Assembly: GCA_902539145.1 (NCBI GenBank)
Contig: CACBHX010000005.1
Location: 1 to 45,342, forward strand
Length of the DNA: 45,342 nt
Direction: 5' to 3'
Source of the DNA: an uncultured Pelagibacteraceae bacterium
GTDB lineage: Bacteria; Pseudomonadota; Alphaproteobacteria; Pelagibacterales; Pelagibacteraceae
Both the position numbers and the translations under genes were made by a program. This document shows, in pieces, positions 10,781 to 20,792 of the stretch (positions are counted from its first letter, which is position 1; each line of letters begins with the position of its first letter). A model generated the notes under the pieces. The model did not search any database. It saw nothing but the letters and a program-made list of their open reading frames with translations, and had not been told where the DNA came from.

Positions 10781-10819
10781 AAGATCTAAATCTATATATA
10801 TTTGAATATATTAAATATT

Positions 10820-11476
10820 ATGTCCTCTTTGAAGATTAAATTTTCATTTTTTTTGTCACTTTTATTGATTTTTTATAATACAAACCTTTTTGCAAAAACA
10901 AACAAGACAGAGGAATTTATTCTCGATAGAGCTAACGCAACCAAATTACTACTCACACCTCCAAATATAGTTAAAAATAAAATTTCGGATGCATTTAAAA
11001 AGATAGAAAATGAATGTTGCGAAGAGAATTTTTCAAAAAATAATTTAATTGATGAAATTAAAGTTAATCTGCAAGAATGCTTGGACAAAAAGTGTCATGC
11101 TTTTGTTCTACCGATATATTCTAAGAATAAACCACCATTAAAGTTAGTTGTTATGAGGCAATTAAATGAACTGGACGATTTAATAATTGAAAATGGAGAA
11201 CAAAGATACAATAATTTAATGACTAAATTAAGTAGTGAAAAAGATGAGCTAAAATTAAAAAATGAAAAGGATATAGAAAAAGTCAAAAAGCAAGTACTTG
11301 ATTTAGAGGAAAAGAATATAAAATTAAAACAAACAGTTGATAAGATGTTATCTAAATATCAAAAGAAGATATCAAAATTAGAAGAGGAAAACAAAAAGCT
11401 TAATGAGAATTTTAATTTAGTTTTCAATGCTCATTCGAAGACAAAACAAAAAAAATTAGAGAAAGAACTCAAATAA
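10820..11476 (+). CDS. Secreted/periplasmic coiled-coil protein of unknown function
   Basis: Signal peptide-like N-terminus FSFFLSLLLIFYNTNLFAK; heptad-like C-terminal half; ORF track starts at TTG 10802, the ATG at 10820 is more likely. Confidence 0.7.
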   Translation: MSSLKIKFSFFLSLLLIFYNTNLFAKTNKTEEFILDRANATKLLLTPPNIVKNKISDAFKKIENECCEENFSKNNLIDEIKVNLQECLDKKCHAFVLPIYSKNKPPLKLVVMRQLNELDDLIIENGEQRYNNLMTKLSSEKDELKLKNEKDIEKVKKQVLDLEEKNIKLKQTVDKMLSKYQKKISKLEEENKKLNENFNLVFNAHSKTKQKKLEKELK

Positions 11477-11490
11477 GACTTACTAACTGC

Positions 11491-11952
11491 ATGAATTTTG
11501 AAGATAAGATAAAAGAACTAAAAATTACATTACCATCTGCTAAACCACCTGTTGGCTCTTATGTGGCTACTAAAATTACTGGTAATTTGTTATTTATATC
11601 AGGTCAAATATCTATTGATGAAAATGGTAAATTGATAAAAGGCAAAGTAGGAAAAGATTTATCAGTAGATGACGGATATAATGCTGCGAAAAGATGTGGT
11701 TTGAGCATTGTCGCACAAGCAAAAGAGGCTTGTGATGGAGATTTATCCAAAATAAAAACATGTATTAAACTCACTGGGTTTGTTAATTCAACGGATGATT
11801 TTACTGATCAACCTAAAGTAATTAATGGAGCTTCAGATTTAATTGCATCAATATTTGACAAAGCTGGAATGCATACAAGAGCAGCTATTAGTGCAAATAG
11901 TTTGCCATTAGGTGTATCAGTTGAAGTAGATGCTATATTTGAATTAAATTAA
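11491..11952 (+). CDS. RidA/YjgF family protein
   Basis: SGQISIDENGKLIKGKVG, VNSTDDFTDQPKVINGASDL, RAAISANSLPLGVSVEVDAIFEL. Confidence 0.9.
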   Translation: MNFEDKIKELKITLPSAKPPVGSYVATKITGNLLFISGQISIDENGKLIKGKVGKDLSVDDGYNAAKRCGLSIVAQAKEACDGDLSKIKTCIKLTGFVNSTDDFTDQPKVINGASDLIASIFDKAGMHTRAAISANSLPLGVSVEVDAIFELN

Positions 11953-11953
11953 A

Positions 11954-13252
11954 TTACCTTCCGATACTGGTGTAATCTATTCTTAAATCTCTCATTTTAT
12001 CTTGAGAATAGATATTTCTCATATCAAAAACTTTAAAATTCTTTTTTTTTACAAGCCGTTTAAAGTCTAGTAACTTAAAAGCATTCCATTCAGTGTGAAT
12101 AATTATAAGATCACTTTTGATGCAAGCTGAAGAAATATTACTGTAGAATTTAACATTCTTTAACTTATCAAATTCCTTTTTTCTTCCTGAAGGGTCGTAA
12201 TATCTGATTTTACTTCCTTTCTTATTTAAATAATTAATCATTGGAATACTTGACGCTTCCCTCATATCATCAGTATTAGGTTTAAAAGTTACACCTAAAA
12301 ACGTAATGTTTTTATTTTTAAGTTTATTGTTCAAAATTTTATCAATTCTATTTGTAAGAGTTATTTTTCTTTGATTATTCGATTTAACAACGCTTTTTAT
12401 AATAGAAAGATCAGTTTTATATTTATCAGCAATGTCAATTAAAGCTCTTGTATCTTTAGGAAAGCATGAACCTCCATAAGCAGGTCCTGCCCTTAAAAAT
12501 CTATCACCAATTCTTTGATCCAAGCCCATACCAATAGAAATATCTTGTATATTAACACCAATTTTTTCACATAAATTTGCCAATTCGTTTATGTAGGAAA
12601 TTTTTGTAGCTAAAAAAGCATTAGATGCATATTTTACCATTTCAGCACCTCTTCTTGAGGTCTTAAAATATCTGCTAGATTTTTTTATTATAGGTAAGTA
12701 CAAAGATTTTAAAATTTTGTTAGCTTTATTACTGTCAGTTCCAATAACAACTCTATCAGGATAAATAAAATCTCTTATAGCTTCACCCTCTCTTAAAAAT
12801 TCAGGATTTGAAACAACATCTATTAATTTTTTTTTCTTTAAATTTCTTAAAATTTTTTCAATTTTATCTCCTGTAGTTACTGGGACCGTAGATTTTGTTA
12901 TGATGATTTTGTATTTGGAAATACTTTTTTTTAATTGTTTTGCTACATTAAATACATGCTTTAAATCAGCTGAATTACCTTTTTTTTGTGTAGGGGTTCC
13001 GACACAAATAAATATAATATCAGATTTCTTAACTGCTTCACTTAAATTTGAAGTAAAAAATAATCTTTTAGCTTTATGATTTCTTTTCAATATTTCTTCT
13101 AAGCCTGGTTCATAAATAGGTACTTTTCCTTTATTAAGTGAATCAATTTTATTTTTATCTTTATCAACACAATAAACAACATTTCCTACATCGGAAAAAC
13201 AAACACCACTGACAAGCCCAACATAACCAGTTCCTATCATGCATAATTTCAT
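11954..13252 (-). CDS. UDP-glucose 6-dehydrogenase
   Basis: MKLCMIGTGYVGLVSGVCFSDVG, GPAYGGSCFPKDTRAL, LGVTFKPNTDDMREASS. Confidence 0.95.
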   Translation of the reverse strand: MKLCMIGTGYVGLVSGVCFSDVGNVVYCVDKDKNKIDSLNKGKVPIYEPGLEEILKRNHKAKRLFFTSNLSEAVKKSDIIFICVGTPTQKKGNSADLKHVFNVAKQLKKSISKYKIIITKSTVPVTTGDKIEKILRNLKKKKLIDVVSNPEFLREGEAIRDFIYPDRVVIGTDSNKANKILKSLYLPIIKKSSRYFKTSRRGAEMVKYASNAFLATKISYINELANLCEKIGVNIQDISIGMGLDQRIGDRFLRAGPAYGGSCFPKDTRALIDIADKYKTDLSIIKSVVKSNNQRKITLTNRIDKILNNKLKNKNITFLGVTFKPNTDDMREASSIPMINYLNKKGSKIRYYDPSGRKKEFDKLKNVKFYSNISSACIKSDLIIIHTEWNAFKLLDFKRLVKKKNFKVFDMRNIYSQDKMRDLRIDYTSIGR

Positions 13253-14064
13253 AATTTTGAAATCTCAATTCCAGATTTAATGTAACCACTCATACTTCCG
13301 CAGTCCAAATATTTTCCGGAAAAATTATGTGCTATAAATTTTTGATTTTCTTTAATTAAAGTTTGAATAGAGTCAGTAATGTGTATTTCGCCACCTTTAC
13401 CTGGCTTTTGTGACAATAATTTTGTAAATATTGTTTTTGGTAAAATATATCTTCCAATTACAGCTTTATTAGACGGCGCTTCTTTTATAGATGGCTTTTC
13501 AATCACATCTTCAATTAAAAAATTTTTTTTATCTATTTTTTTTTTCAATTTATAGATACCCCACCTGGACACTGTTTTTTTATTAACATTCATACTCGCC
13601 ATAACAGATGCTTTATATTTTTTATGTATTTGAATCATAGATTTAGAGCAGTTTTTTTTTACTATAAGGTCATCTGGTAGTAACATTAAAAAAAATTTAT
13701 CTTTAATAATATTTTTAGTTTTAAGAACTGCATCACCTGTGCCTAAAGGTTTGTTTTGATAAACAAATTTTATAATTTTTTTATATCTTAAAATTTTTTT
13801 GTATTCTTTTAATGTTCTAGGATCTTTCTTTTTTTTGATTATCTTTTTATAAAAATTATCATTATAAAAATATTTTTTAATCATCTTTTTTTTTTTAGAA
13901 ATAATAAAAACAACTTCTTTTATTCCAGCCTCAATACATTCATCTAAAATATATTCAATCCCAGGTTTACCATTTATAGGTAAAAGCTCTTTGGCAAAAA
14001 CACTAGTTAATGGTAATAATCTAGTCCCTAAACCAGCTAAAGGAATAATTGCTTGTTTAATCAT
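13249..14064 (-). CDS. galU: UTP--glucose-1-phosphate uridylyltransferase
   Basis: QAIIPLAGLGTRLLPLTSVFAKELLPINGKPGIEYI; ATGA overlap with UDP-glucose dehydrogenase. Confidence 0.94.
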   Translation of the reverse strand: MIKQAIIPLAGLGTRLLPLTSVFAKELLPINGKPGIEYILDECIEAGIKEVVFIISKKKKMIKKYFYNDNFYKKIIKKKKDPRTLKEYKKILRYKKIIKFVYQNKPLGTGDAVLKTKNIIKDKFFLMLLPDDLIVKKNCSKSMIQIHKKYKASVMASMNVNKKTVSRWGIYKLKKKIDKKNFLIEDVIEKPSIKEAPSNKAVIGRYILPKTIFTKLLSQKPGKGGEIHITDSIQTLIKENQKFIAHNFSGKYLDCGSMSGYIKSGIEISKL

Positions 14065-14099
14065 TTGAATGTTTTACTTATAAAAATTATTTTATACAA

Positions 14100-14912
14100 A
14101 TGAAAATTTTAATTAAGAATAAAGATGTAAATGAGGCACTCAAAGAAGTTTCAAATTTGGGCTTTATTCCAACAATGGGGAGTCTTCATAAAGGACATGA
14201 ATATTTAATAAAACAGTCAAAAAAGAAATGTAATCAAACAATAGTAAGTATTTTCATAAATCCCACTCAATTTAATAACAAAAAAGATTATTTGTCATAC
14301 CCAAAGAATTTAAAAAAAGATCTTAATATCTTAAAAAAATTAAAAGTTAATTATGTTTACATTCCAAATAAGAAAGACGTCTATTCATTTAAGAGGAAGA
14401 AATCAATAGTTCTAAAAAAAGAAAATAGAGTGCTTTGTGCAAAATTTAGAAAAGGTCATTTTGAGGGTGTGATTGATGTAATGGATAGATTGACAAGTAT
14501 TATTAGACCAAACAAAATATTTATGGGTGAAAAAGACTATCAACAGCTAATGTTGGTTAAAAAGTTTATTGAAAAAAAATACAAAACAAAAATTGTTTCA
14601 TGCAAAACTATAAGAAATAAAGATAAACTTGCTTTATCTTCAAGAAATCATCTACTAAATAAACAAGATTTAATTAAAGCAAGTAAAATAGCTATAGAAT
14701 TATTCAATCTTAAAAAATTTCTTAAAAATAAGAAAAAAACAAAAACACTTTTACAAAAAAAATTAAAATTATTAAAAAAAAATTTTGATGTTAAGATTGA
14801 TTACTTAGAGATTAGAAAAAAAGATAATCTTAAATCCTCTTCAAATATAAAAAATTCAAAAATATTTATTGCTTATTTTATTAATAAAGTACGATTGATA
14901 GATAATTTCTAA
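14100..14912 (+). CDS. panC: Pantoate--beta-alanine ligase
   Basis: GFIPTMGSLHKGHEYLI, SIFINPTQFN, GEKDYQQL, ALSSRN. Confidence 0.93.
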   Translation: MKILIKNKDVNEALKEVSNLGFIPTMGSLHKGHEYLIKQSKKKCNQTIVSIFINPTQFNNKKDYLSYPKNLKKDLNILKKLKVNYVYIPNKKDVYSFKRKKSIVLKKENRVLCAKFRKGHFEGVIDVMDRLTSIIRPNKIFMGEKDYQQLMLVKKFIEKKYKTKIVSCKTIRNKDKLALSSRNHLLNKQDLIKASKIAIELFNLKKFLKNKKKTKTLLQKKLKLLKKNFDVKIDYLEIRKKDNLKSSSNIKNSKIFIAYFINKVRLIDNF

Positions 14913-16282
14913 AAGTAGTAAGCGCCAACACCTAAAAAAGATACAAAACCAATCACATCAGTAATTGTTGTTACAAATACACTGGATGCTATAGCTGGAT
15001 CAATATTCATTTTTTTTAATGAAACAGGAACTAGGATTCCAAATAGACCAGCTATTATCATAGTCAAAATCATTGAAATAGAAATTATTAAAGAAAGTTG
15101 GCTATCTTGAAACCATAATTGAACTATTAATGAACTAATGATAGCAAAAATTACTCCATTCAAGACTCCGATATTAAATTCTTTTAATATATTTTGACTA
15201 AAATTATTTTTTGTTAAATCATTTGTTGCTAAAGATCTTACTGTTACTGCTAATGTTTGCATCCCAGCATTGCCACCCATCGAAGCTACTATTGGCATTA
15301 AGAAAGCGAGTACTACCATTTGTTCAATTGTTGCTCCAAATAAACTTATGCACCAAGTTGCTAGGAAAGCAGTAAATAGATTTAATAATAACCAATTAAA
15401 TCTTCTTTTTGTTTTAGTAAATACACCATCTGTAATTTCTTCATCACCAACACCAGCAAGTCTCAACGTATCTTCTTCAGCTTCTTCTTTTAGAACTGTC
15501 AAAATGTCATCAGAAGTTATCATTCCAACAAGTTTATTATTTTTATCAACTACACATGCTGAATTTAATCCATAATTTTCAAATGAGTTACCTACCTCCT
15601 CTTTATCCATATCTACAGGAACTAAAAAAATTGTCTCTTCCATAATATCAGACATTTTTGTTTCTCTTGCTGTTCGTAAAACTTTAGATGAGGGCACGGT
15701 ACCAATTGGTTTAAAATTTTCATCTACAATGAAGATTTCCAAAAATTGTTCTGGTAAATCTTTATTTTCTCTTAAATAATCTATTGTCTGACCAACTGAC
15801 CAATTACTTGGTATTGCTGTAAACTCTCTTTGCATTATTCTAGCAGCACTATCCTCCGGATAACTAAGTCCCTCTAGTAAAGCAAAACGATCTTTAGGTG
15901 GTAAAGCGCTTAGAATAGAATTCTTATTCTTTTCTTCAACATTTTCTAAAATTGCTATTGCATCATCAGACTCAAGATTTTTTAAAATTCTAACAATTGA
16001 ATCTGGAGATAAAAATTTAATTATTTCTGTTTGAACTGACTCATTTAATTCTACAAATACCTCTGGATCTATTTTAAAACTGTTTAATTTAATTAAACTT
16101 TCTCTATCATTTTCACTTAAATGTTCAATAATATCAGCTGCATCTGCAGGATGCATTTCTTTGAATGAGTTGATAACAAATAAAGCATCATTATTAGCTA
16201 TTTTGTCAGTAACAACTTTTATAAATTCTTTATTAAATTCAAAATTTACTTTTTTATCTTTAATTTTTTTAACTAAAGTCAT
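14909..16282 (-). CDS. mgtE: Magnesium transporter MgtE
   Basis: N-domain, CBS pair, and TM region with PIVASMGGNAGMQTLAVTVRSLA. Confidence 0.95.
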   Translation of the reverse strand: MTLVKKIKDKKVNFEFNKEFIKVVTDKIANNDALFVINSFKEMHPADAADIIEHLSENDRESLIKLNSFKIDPEVFVELNESVQTEIIKFLSPDSIVRILKNLESDDAIAILENVEEKNKNSILSALPPKDRFALLEGLSYPEDSAARIMQREFTAIPSNWSVGQTIDYLRENKDLPEQFLEIFIVDENFKPIGTVPSSKVLRTARETKMSDIMEETIFLVPVDMDKEEVGNSFENYGLNSACVVDKNNKLVGMITSDDILTVLKEEAEEDTLRLAGVGDEEITDGVFTKTKRRFNWLLLNLFTAFLATWCISLFGATIEQMVVLAFLMPIVASMGGNAGMQTLAVTVRSLATNDLTKNNFSQNILKEFNIGVLNGVIFAIISSLIVQLWFQDSQLSLIISISMILTMIIAGLFGILVPVSLKKMNIDPAIASSVFVTTITDVIGFVSFLGVGAYYF

Positions 16283-16342
16283 AAATTAACCTATTATTAT
16301 GTCGGCTCTTTTAATACAAAATGAAAAGATTACAATTTTTAA

Positions 16343-16963
16343 ATGAATATTGACGTTAAAAAATCAAAAAAACCAATAAAATACGATGAAGCCATCAGTT
16401 ATATGGAGTCAAAGATTCATCAGATAAATGAAAATAAAGTAAACGAGCTAATTTGGATTTTAGAGCATAAAGAAATTTACACAGCAGGAACAAGTTTTAA
16501 AGAAAATGAAATTTTAGATAAATCAGTAAAAATTATTAGAACAAATAGAGGTGGTAAAATTACATATCATGGGCCAGGTCAACTAATTTGTTATTTTGTC
16601 ATTGATCTAAAAAAAAGGGGCAAAGATATAAGAAAATTTATATCTCTAATTGAAAAAACAATTATTGATACAATAAAATTTTTTAAAATTGAGACATTTG
16701 CAGATAAAGAAAACATTGGGATCTGGTACAATGACAATAAAGAAATAAAAAAAGTTGCAGCTATTGGTGTCAGAGTAAGTAAATGGATTGCTTACCATGG
16801 TTTTTCAATAAATATCAATAATAAACTTGATAAATACGATGCTATAATACCTTGTGGTATAAGTGACAGAGGTGTGACTAACTTAAAAACAATTGTTGAT
16901 CAAAATTACGATGAACTGGAGAATAAATTAGTAGAAAATTTTTTAGTTAATTTAAAAATTTAA
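16343..16963 (+). CDS. lipB: Octanoyltransferase (lipoyl(octanoyl) transferase)
   Basis: [50 protein letters not shown]. Confidence 0.95.
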   Translation: MNIDVKKSKKPIKYDEAISYMESKIHQINENKVNELIWILEHKEIYTAGTSFKENEILDKSVKIIRTNRGGKITYHGPGQLICYFVIDLKKRGKDIRKFISLIEKTIIDTIKFFKIETFADKENIGIWYNDNKEIKKVAAIGVRVSKWIAYHGFSININNKLDKYDAIIPCGISDRGVTNLKTIVDQNYDELENKLVENFLVNLKI

Positions 16964-17855
16964 GTCTTTTCGATTTAAGTAAATTTTTAAAGTAATCTGG
17001 TACAAGAGCCTTATAGGTATGTTTTTGGTTATTGATTAAAAATTTAATTTGATACGAATGAAGCATTAGCTTCTTGTTTATACCTTTAAGAGTGGTGTGT
17101 TTATATTTTTCATCACCATAAATAGAATGCCCAATATTATATAATTGTTTTCTTAATTGGTGCTTTCTACCCGTGATTGGTTTGAGTTCAAGTAAACTCG
17201 CTTCCGAATTTTTATCAATTACTTTAAAAATAGTTTTAGCTTTTTCAATTATTTTCTTGCCATTATCATATCTAACCAAATTATCATTAAATTCACCTGA
17301 ATTTTTCTCTAATTCACCATGACAGATTGCTAAATAAGTTTTGTAAATTTTTCTTAATCTAAATAAAGATGTTAAAAGTTGTGCAGTTTCTCTTTTTTTT
17401 GCAATTATAAAAACACCTGATGTATCTTTATCTAACCTATGAACAGAGTATGGTTTTGTACCTTCAAATATCTTACTTTTTTTAAAGATATCTATTAAAT
17501 TTTTTTTTGATTTAGTTCCACCTTGTACAGAGATGCCAGATTCTTTATTAACTACTATAAAATCTTCATTATTATCAATTATAGAATTTTCATTTGCCTT
17601 GATAATTATATTTGAAGGTTTAAAATTTATCTTTTTTTCTATAACTTTTTCTTTAATCTCTATATTAAACAAGTCTACTTTATCATTCGTATTGACTTTT
17701 GTAGAACTTTTTGCTTTTTTTTTATTTAGTTTAATTTTCCCTGTTCTTAATTTTTTTTCAATTAAACCTTGGGGTATTTTTCCTAATTTGTTCCTTAAAA
17801 ATCTATCAAGACGCATTTTATTTAATGTTGCGTCTACAACAAAACTTTTTATCAT
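16947..17855 (-). CDS. rluC: RluA-family 23S rRNA pseudouridine synthase (RluC-like)
   Basis: S4 domain, [26 protein letters not shown]. Confidence 0.88.
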   Translation of the reverse strand: MIKSFVVDATLNKMRLDRFLRNKLGKIPQGLIEKKLRTGKIKLNKKKAKSSTKVNTNDKVDLFNIEIKEKVIEKKINFKPSNIIIKANENSIIDNNEDFIVVNKESGISVQGGTKSKKNLIDIFKKSKIFEGTKPYSVHRLDKDTSGVFIIAKKRETAQLLTSLFRLRKIYKTYLAICHGELEKNSGEFNDNLVRYDNGKKIIEKAKTIFKVIDKNSEASLLELKPITGRKHQLRKQLYNIGHSIYGDEKYKHTTLKGINKKLMLHSYQIKFLINNQKHTYKALVPDYFKNLLKSKRLKFLN

Positions 17856-17864
17856 TCTTAAAAT

Positions 17865-18311
17865 TTACTTACTTGCAGCTTCTTTTTTGCTGTCTTTATT
17901 CTCTGTATTTTCAGATTGATCTTTTTTCTTTTTATCAACTCTTTTAGCTTCAACATCTCTATCCACGAACTCAATTATAGCCATTGGAGCATTATCACCA
18001 TATCTAAACCCGGCTTTAATTATTCTTGTGTAGCCTCCGCTTCTTTTTTCATATCTTTTAGATAACGTTTTTGCAACTTTGTTAGCTGATTTTTTGTCTT
18101 GAAGTTGTGAAATTAAGTTTTTAGTAGATGTCAAATTATTTTTTTTTCCTAAAGTAATAATCTTATCTGCTTGTGGTTTTAAAAATTTGGCCTTTGGTAG
18201 AGTAGTTTTTATTTGCTCATATTTAATTAAAGAATTAAGCATGTTTTTAAGTAATGCTTTTCTATGCTCAGAAGTTCTATTTAATTTTTTATTGGCAAAA
18301 CCATGTCTCAT
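17865..18311 (-). CDS. rplQ: 50S ribosomal protein L17
   Basis: [24 protein letters not shown]. Confidence 0.97.
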   Translation of the reverse strand: MRHGFANKKLNRTSEHRKALLKNMLNSLIKYEQIKTTLPKAKFLKPQADKIITLGKKNNLTSTKNLISQLQDKKSANKVAKTLSKRYEKRSGGYTRIIKAGFRYGDNAPMAIIEFVDRDVEAKRVDKKKKDQSENTENKDSKKEAASK

Positions 18312-19342
18312 TATATAGCTTCCTCCAATTTTTTAGACATTTCTGCGATATTGTCTGGAGGCCAATTTGGAATCTCCATACCTAAATATAAAGACATTCC
18401 GGTTAAGACTTCTTTAATTTCATTTAAAGATTTTCTTCCAAAATTAGGTGTTCTAAGCATTTCCCCCTCAGATTTTTGCACAAGATCACCAATATAAATT
18501 ATATTATCATTTTTTAAGCAATTCATTGATCTAACTGATAGTTCAAGTTCGTCGACTTTTCTTAATAAGTTTTTATTAAATTCTGGTTCTGTAGATACCT
18601 CTTTTACGGGTGCTTCAACAGGCTCGTCAAAATTTACAAACATTTTAAGTTGATCTTGAAAAATTCTTGCTGAATAAGCAACGGCATCCTCTGCTGAAAT
18701 CGAGCCATTAGTTTCAACTTCCATTGTTAATTTATCATAATCTAAAGCCTTTCCTTCCCTTGCAGTGCTGACAGAATATGAAACTTTTTTGACAGGACTA
18801 TATAATGAATCAATCGCGATAAGTCCTAATGGGGGTTCCTCTGGTTTATTCAGCTCTGCGGGCACATATCCTTTTCCAGTATTAACATTCATTTCCATAT
18901 GAAAATTTGTATTTTCATCTAAGTTGCAAATCACTAAATCAGGATTTAAAATTTCAACATCAGTTACAGGTGTTATATCAGAAGCTTTAATCTCTCCAGG
19001 TCCTTTCGCATCAAGTATTAATTTTTTTGTACCTTCTGAATTACATTTTAATGCTAAGGATTTTACATTAAGGACGATATCTGTAACATCTTCCCTCACA
19101 CCTTTTATAGATGTAAATTCATGTAAAACTCCATCTATTTGAATTGATGTAACTGCTGCACCTCTAATTGAGGACAATAATATTCTTCTTAATGAATTTC
19201 CTAAAGTCAACCCGTAACCTTTTTCTAAAGGTTCGGCAACAATCTTTGCATGAGTAAGATCTTCGCTTAATTTAACATCAAGTTTTGAGGGTTTAATTAA
19301 TGATTTCCAATTTTTTATATTAACATTCTCAGTCTCCATCAA
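18311..19342 (-). CDS. rpoA: RNA polymerase alpha subunit
   Basis: [29 protein letters not shown]; alpha-CTD helix-hairpin-helix. Confidence 0.98.
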   Translation of the reverse strand: MMETENVNIKNWKSLIKPSKLDVKLSEDLTHAKIVAEPLEKGYGLTLGNSLRRILLSSIRGAAVTSIQIDGVLHEFTSIKGVREDVTDIVLNVKSLALKCNSEGTKKLILDAKGPGEIKASDITPVTDVEILNPDLVICNLDENTNFHMEMNVNTGKGYVPAELNKPEEPPLGLIAIDSLYSPVKKVSYSVSTAREGKALDYDKLTMEVETNGSISAEDAVAYSARIFQDQLKMFVNFDEPVEAPVKEVSTEPEFNKNLLRKVDELELSVRSMNCLKNDNIIYIGDLVQKSEGEMLRTPNFGRKSLNEIKEVLTGMSLYLGMEIPNWPPDNIAEMSKKLEEAI

Positions 19343-19788
19343 ACTCTCCTTTTTTTTGGGGGCCTAGTTCCATTATGAGGCATTGGTGTTGTGTCTTTAA
19401 TTGATAAAATTTTAAATCCTTTAGCCTGCAACGCTCTCAATGCAGTTTCTCTTCCAGAACCTGGACCTTTTATTTCTACATTTAATGTTTTCATCCCGTA
19501 CTCTAATGCCTTCGCAGCAGCCGCGTCTGCAGCTACTTGTGCAGCATAAGGTGTGGATTTTCTTGAACCTTTAAATCCTTTTTGACCTGCTGAAGCCCAA
19601 GAGATTACATTTCCATTAGTATCTGCAATAGAAATTATTGTGTTATTAAAAGTTGACTGAACATATGCTATTCCGTTTAAAATATTCTTTTTTGTTTTTT
19701 TCTTCTTTGAATAAGAGCTTTTTAAAACTTTTTTTTCTGTTTTATCGTCAATTTTTTTTTTAGTCTCATTTTTGTCAACTTTAGCCAT
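19339..19788 (-). CDS. rpsK: 30S ribosomal protein S11 (with Lys-rich N-terminal extension)
   Basis: [20 protein letters not shown]...[14 protein letters not shown]. Confidence 0.97.
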   Translation of the reverse strand: MAKVDKNETKKKIDDKTEKKVLKSSYSKKKKTKKNILNGIAYVQSTFNNTIISIADTNGNVISWASAGQKGFKGSRKSTPYAAQVAADAAAAKALEYGMKTLNVEIKGPGSGRETALRALQAKGFKILSIKDTTPMPHNGTRPPKKRRV

Positions 19789-19790
19789 AA

Positions 19791-20174
19791 CTACTTCTTA
19801 AGTGGAGTTAATTTCTTTCCTGCAATTGCAATAGCTTTCCCTTTTCTGGTTCTTGCATTGCATCTAGTTCTTTGACCTCTTACAGGCAATTTTTTTCTAT
19901 GTCTTGAACCTCTGTAACAAGCTAAATCGATTAATCTTTTAATACTCAAAGAATAATCTCTTCTTAGGTCACCCTCAACTTTAAAATTTTGGTCAATATA
20001 TTCTCTTATTTTCAAAATTTCATCATCAGTGAGTTGATTAACTCTTTTATCTCTTGGAAATTTTAATGCCTCACAGATTTGTTTTGAGAATTTATCTCCT
20101 ATACCATAAATATAAGTAAGCCCTACGTGGACTTGTTTATTTTGTGGAATATTGATACCTGCTATACGAGCCAT
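19791..20174 (-). CDS. rpsM: 30S ribosomal protein S13
   Basis: [26 protein letters not shown]...[14 protein letters not shown]. Confidence 0.98.
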   Translation of the reverse strand: MARIAGINIPQNKQVHVGLTYIYGIGDKFSKQICEALKFPRDKRVNQLTDDEILKIREYIDQNFKVEGDLRRDYSLSIKRLIDLACYRGSRHRKKLPVRGQRTRCNARTRKGKAIAIAGKKLTPLKK

Positions 20175-20228
20175 AAGTTTGAGATAAATTGTAGCCTTTA
20201 TATAAGAAGATCTTTTAAAGTCAACGAC

Positions 20229-20792
20229 TTATACATTGGTAAAAATGTCCATTTTACCAGATATTTTACCAATTTCTAAACTGCCATCAATTTCGTGAAA
20301 ATTCATATTTTTTGAGTAAAAATCTAAAACTGGTTTAGTAGTATTCATGTAAGTATCATATCTTTTTATAATAGTATCTAGATCATCATCAGTTCTATTT
20401 TCCTCAATTTTTCTTTTTTTAATTCTTTTAATTATAGTTTCTTTATTAACGTTTAAGTAAAAGACTAAGTCAATTTGTTGATCAGATTTTTCTAGTAATA
20501 AGTCTAAATTTTTTGCTTGGCTTAATGATCTGGGATATCCATCAAAAATAAGTCGATTTTTTTTATGAGGATCAAAAACGATATTACTTATAAGACTATT
20601 AACAATTTCATCACTTACAAATTTACCATTATCCATATCATTTATTATCTTTTTACCTATTTCAGTGTCCTTTTTTATTTCATCTCTTAAAATATCACCT
20701 GTTGAAACTTGAAAGCCATCTAATTTTTTTACTAAATATTTTGCTTGAGTACCTTTTCCAGCACCTGGAGGACCAAATAAAATTATATTCAC
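20229..20792 (-). CDS. adk: Adenylate kinase (short-LID form, GTG start)
   Basis: MNIILFGPPGAGKGTQAKYL; start codon reads CAC on + strand (GTG), abutting the secY stop. Confidence 0.95.
   Translation of the reverse strand: MNIILFGPPGAGKGTQAKYLVKKLDGFQVSTGDILRDEIKKDTEIGKKIINDMDNGKFVSDEIVNSLISNIVFDPHKKNRLIFDGYPRSLSQAKNLDLLLEKSDQQIDLVFYLNVNKETIIKRIKKRKIEENRTDDDLDTIIKRYDTYMNTTKPVLDFYSKNMNFHEIDGSLEIGKISGKMDIFTNV

Noticed and set aside
20175-20228. 54-nt adk-rpsM gap as an S4-type leader
   Set aside because: No strong helix found by eye and shorter than the known S4 leader; insufficient support.
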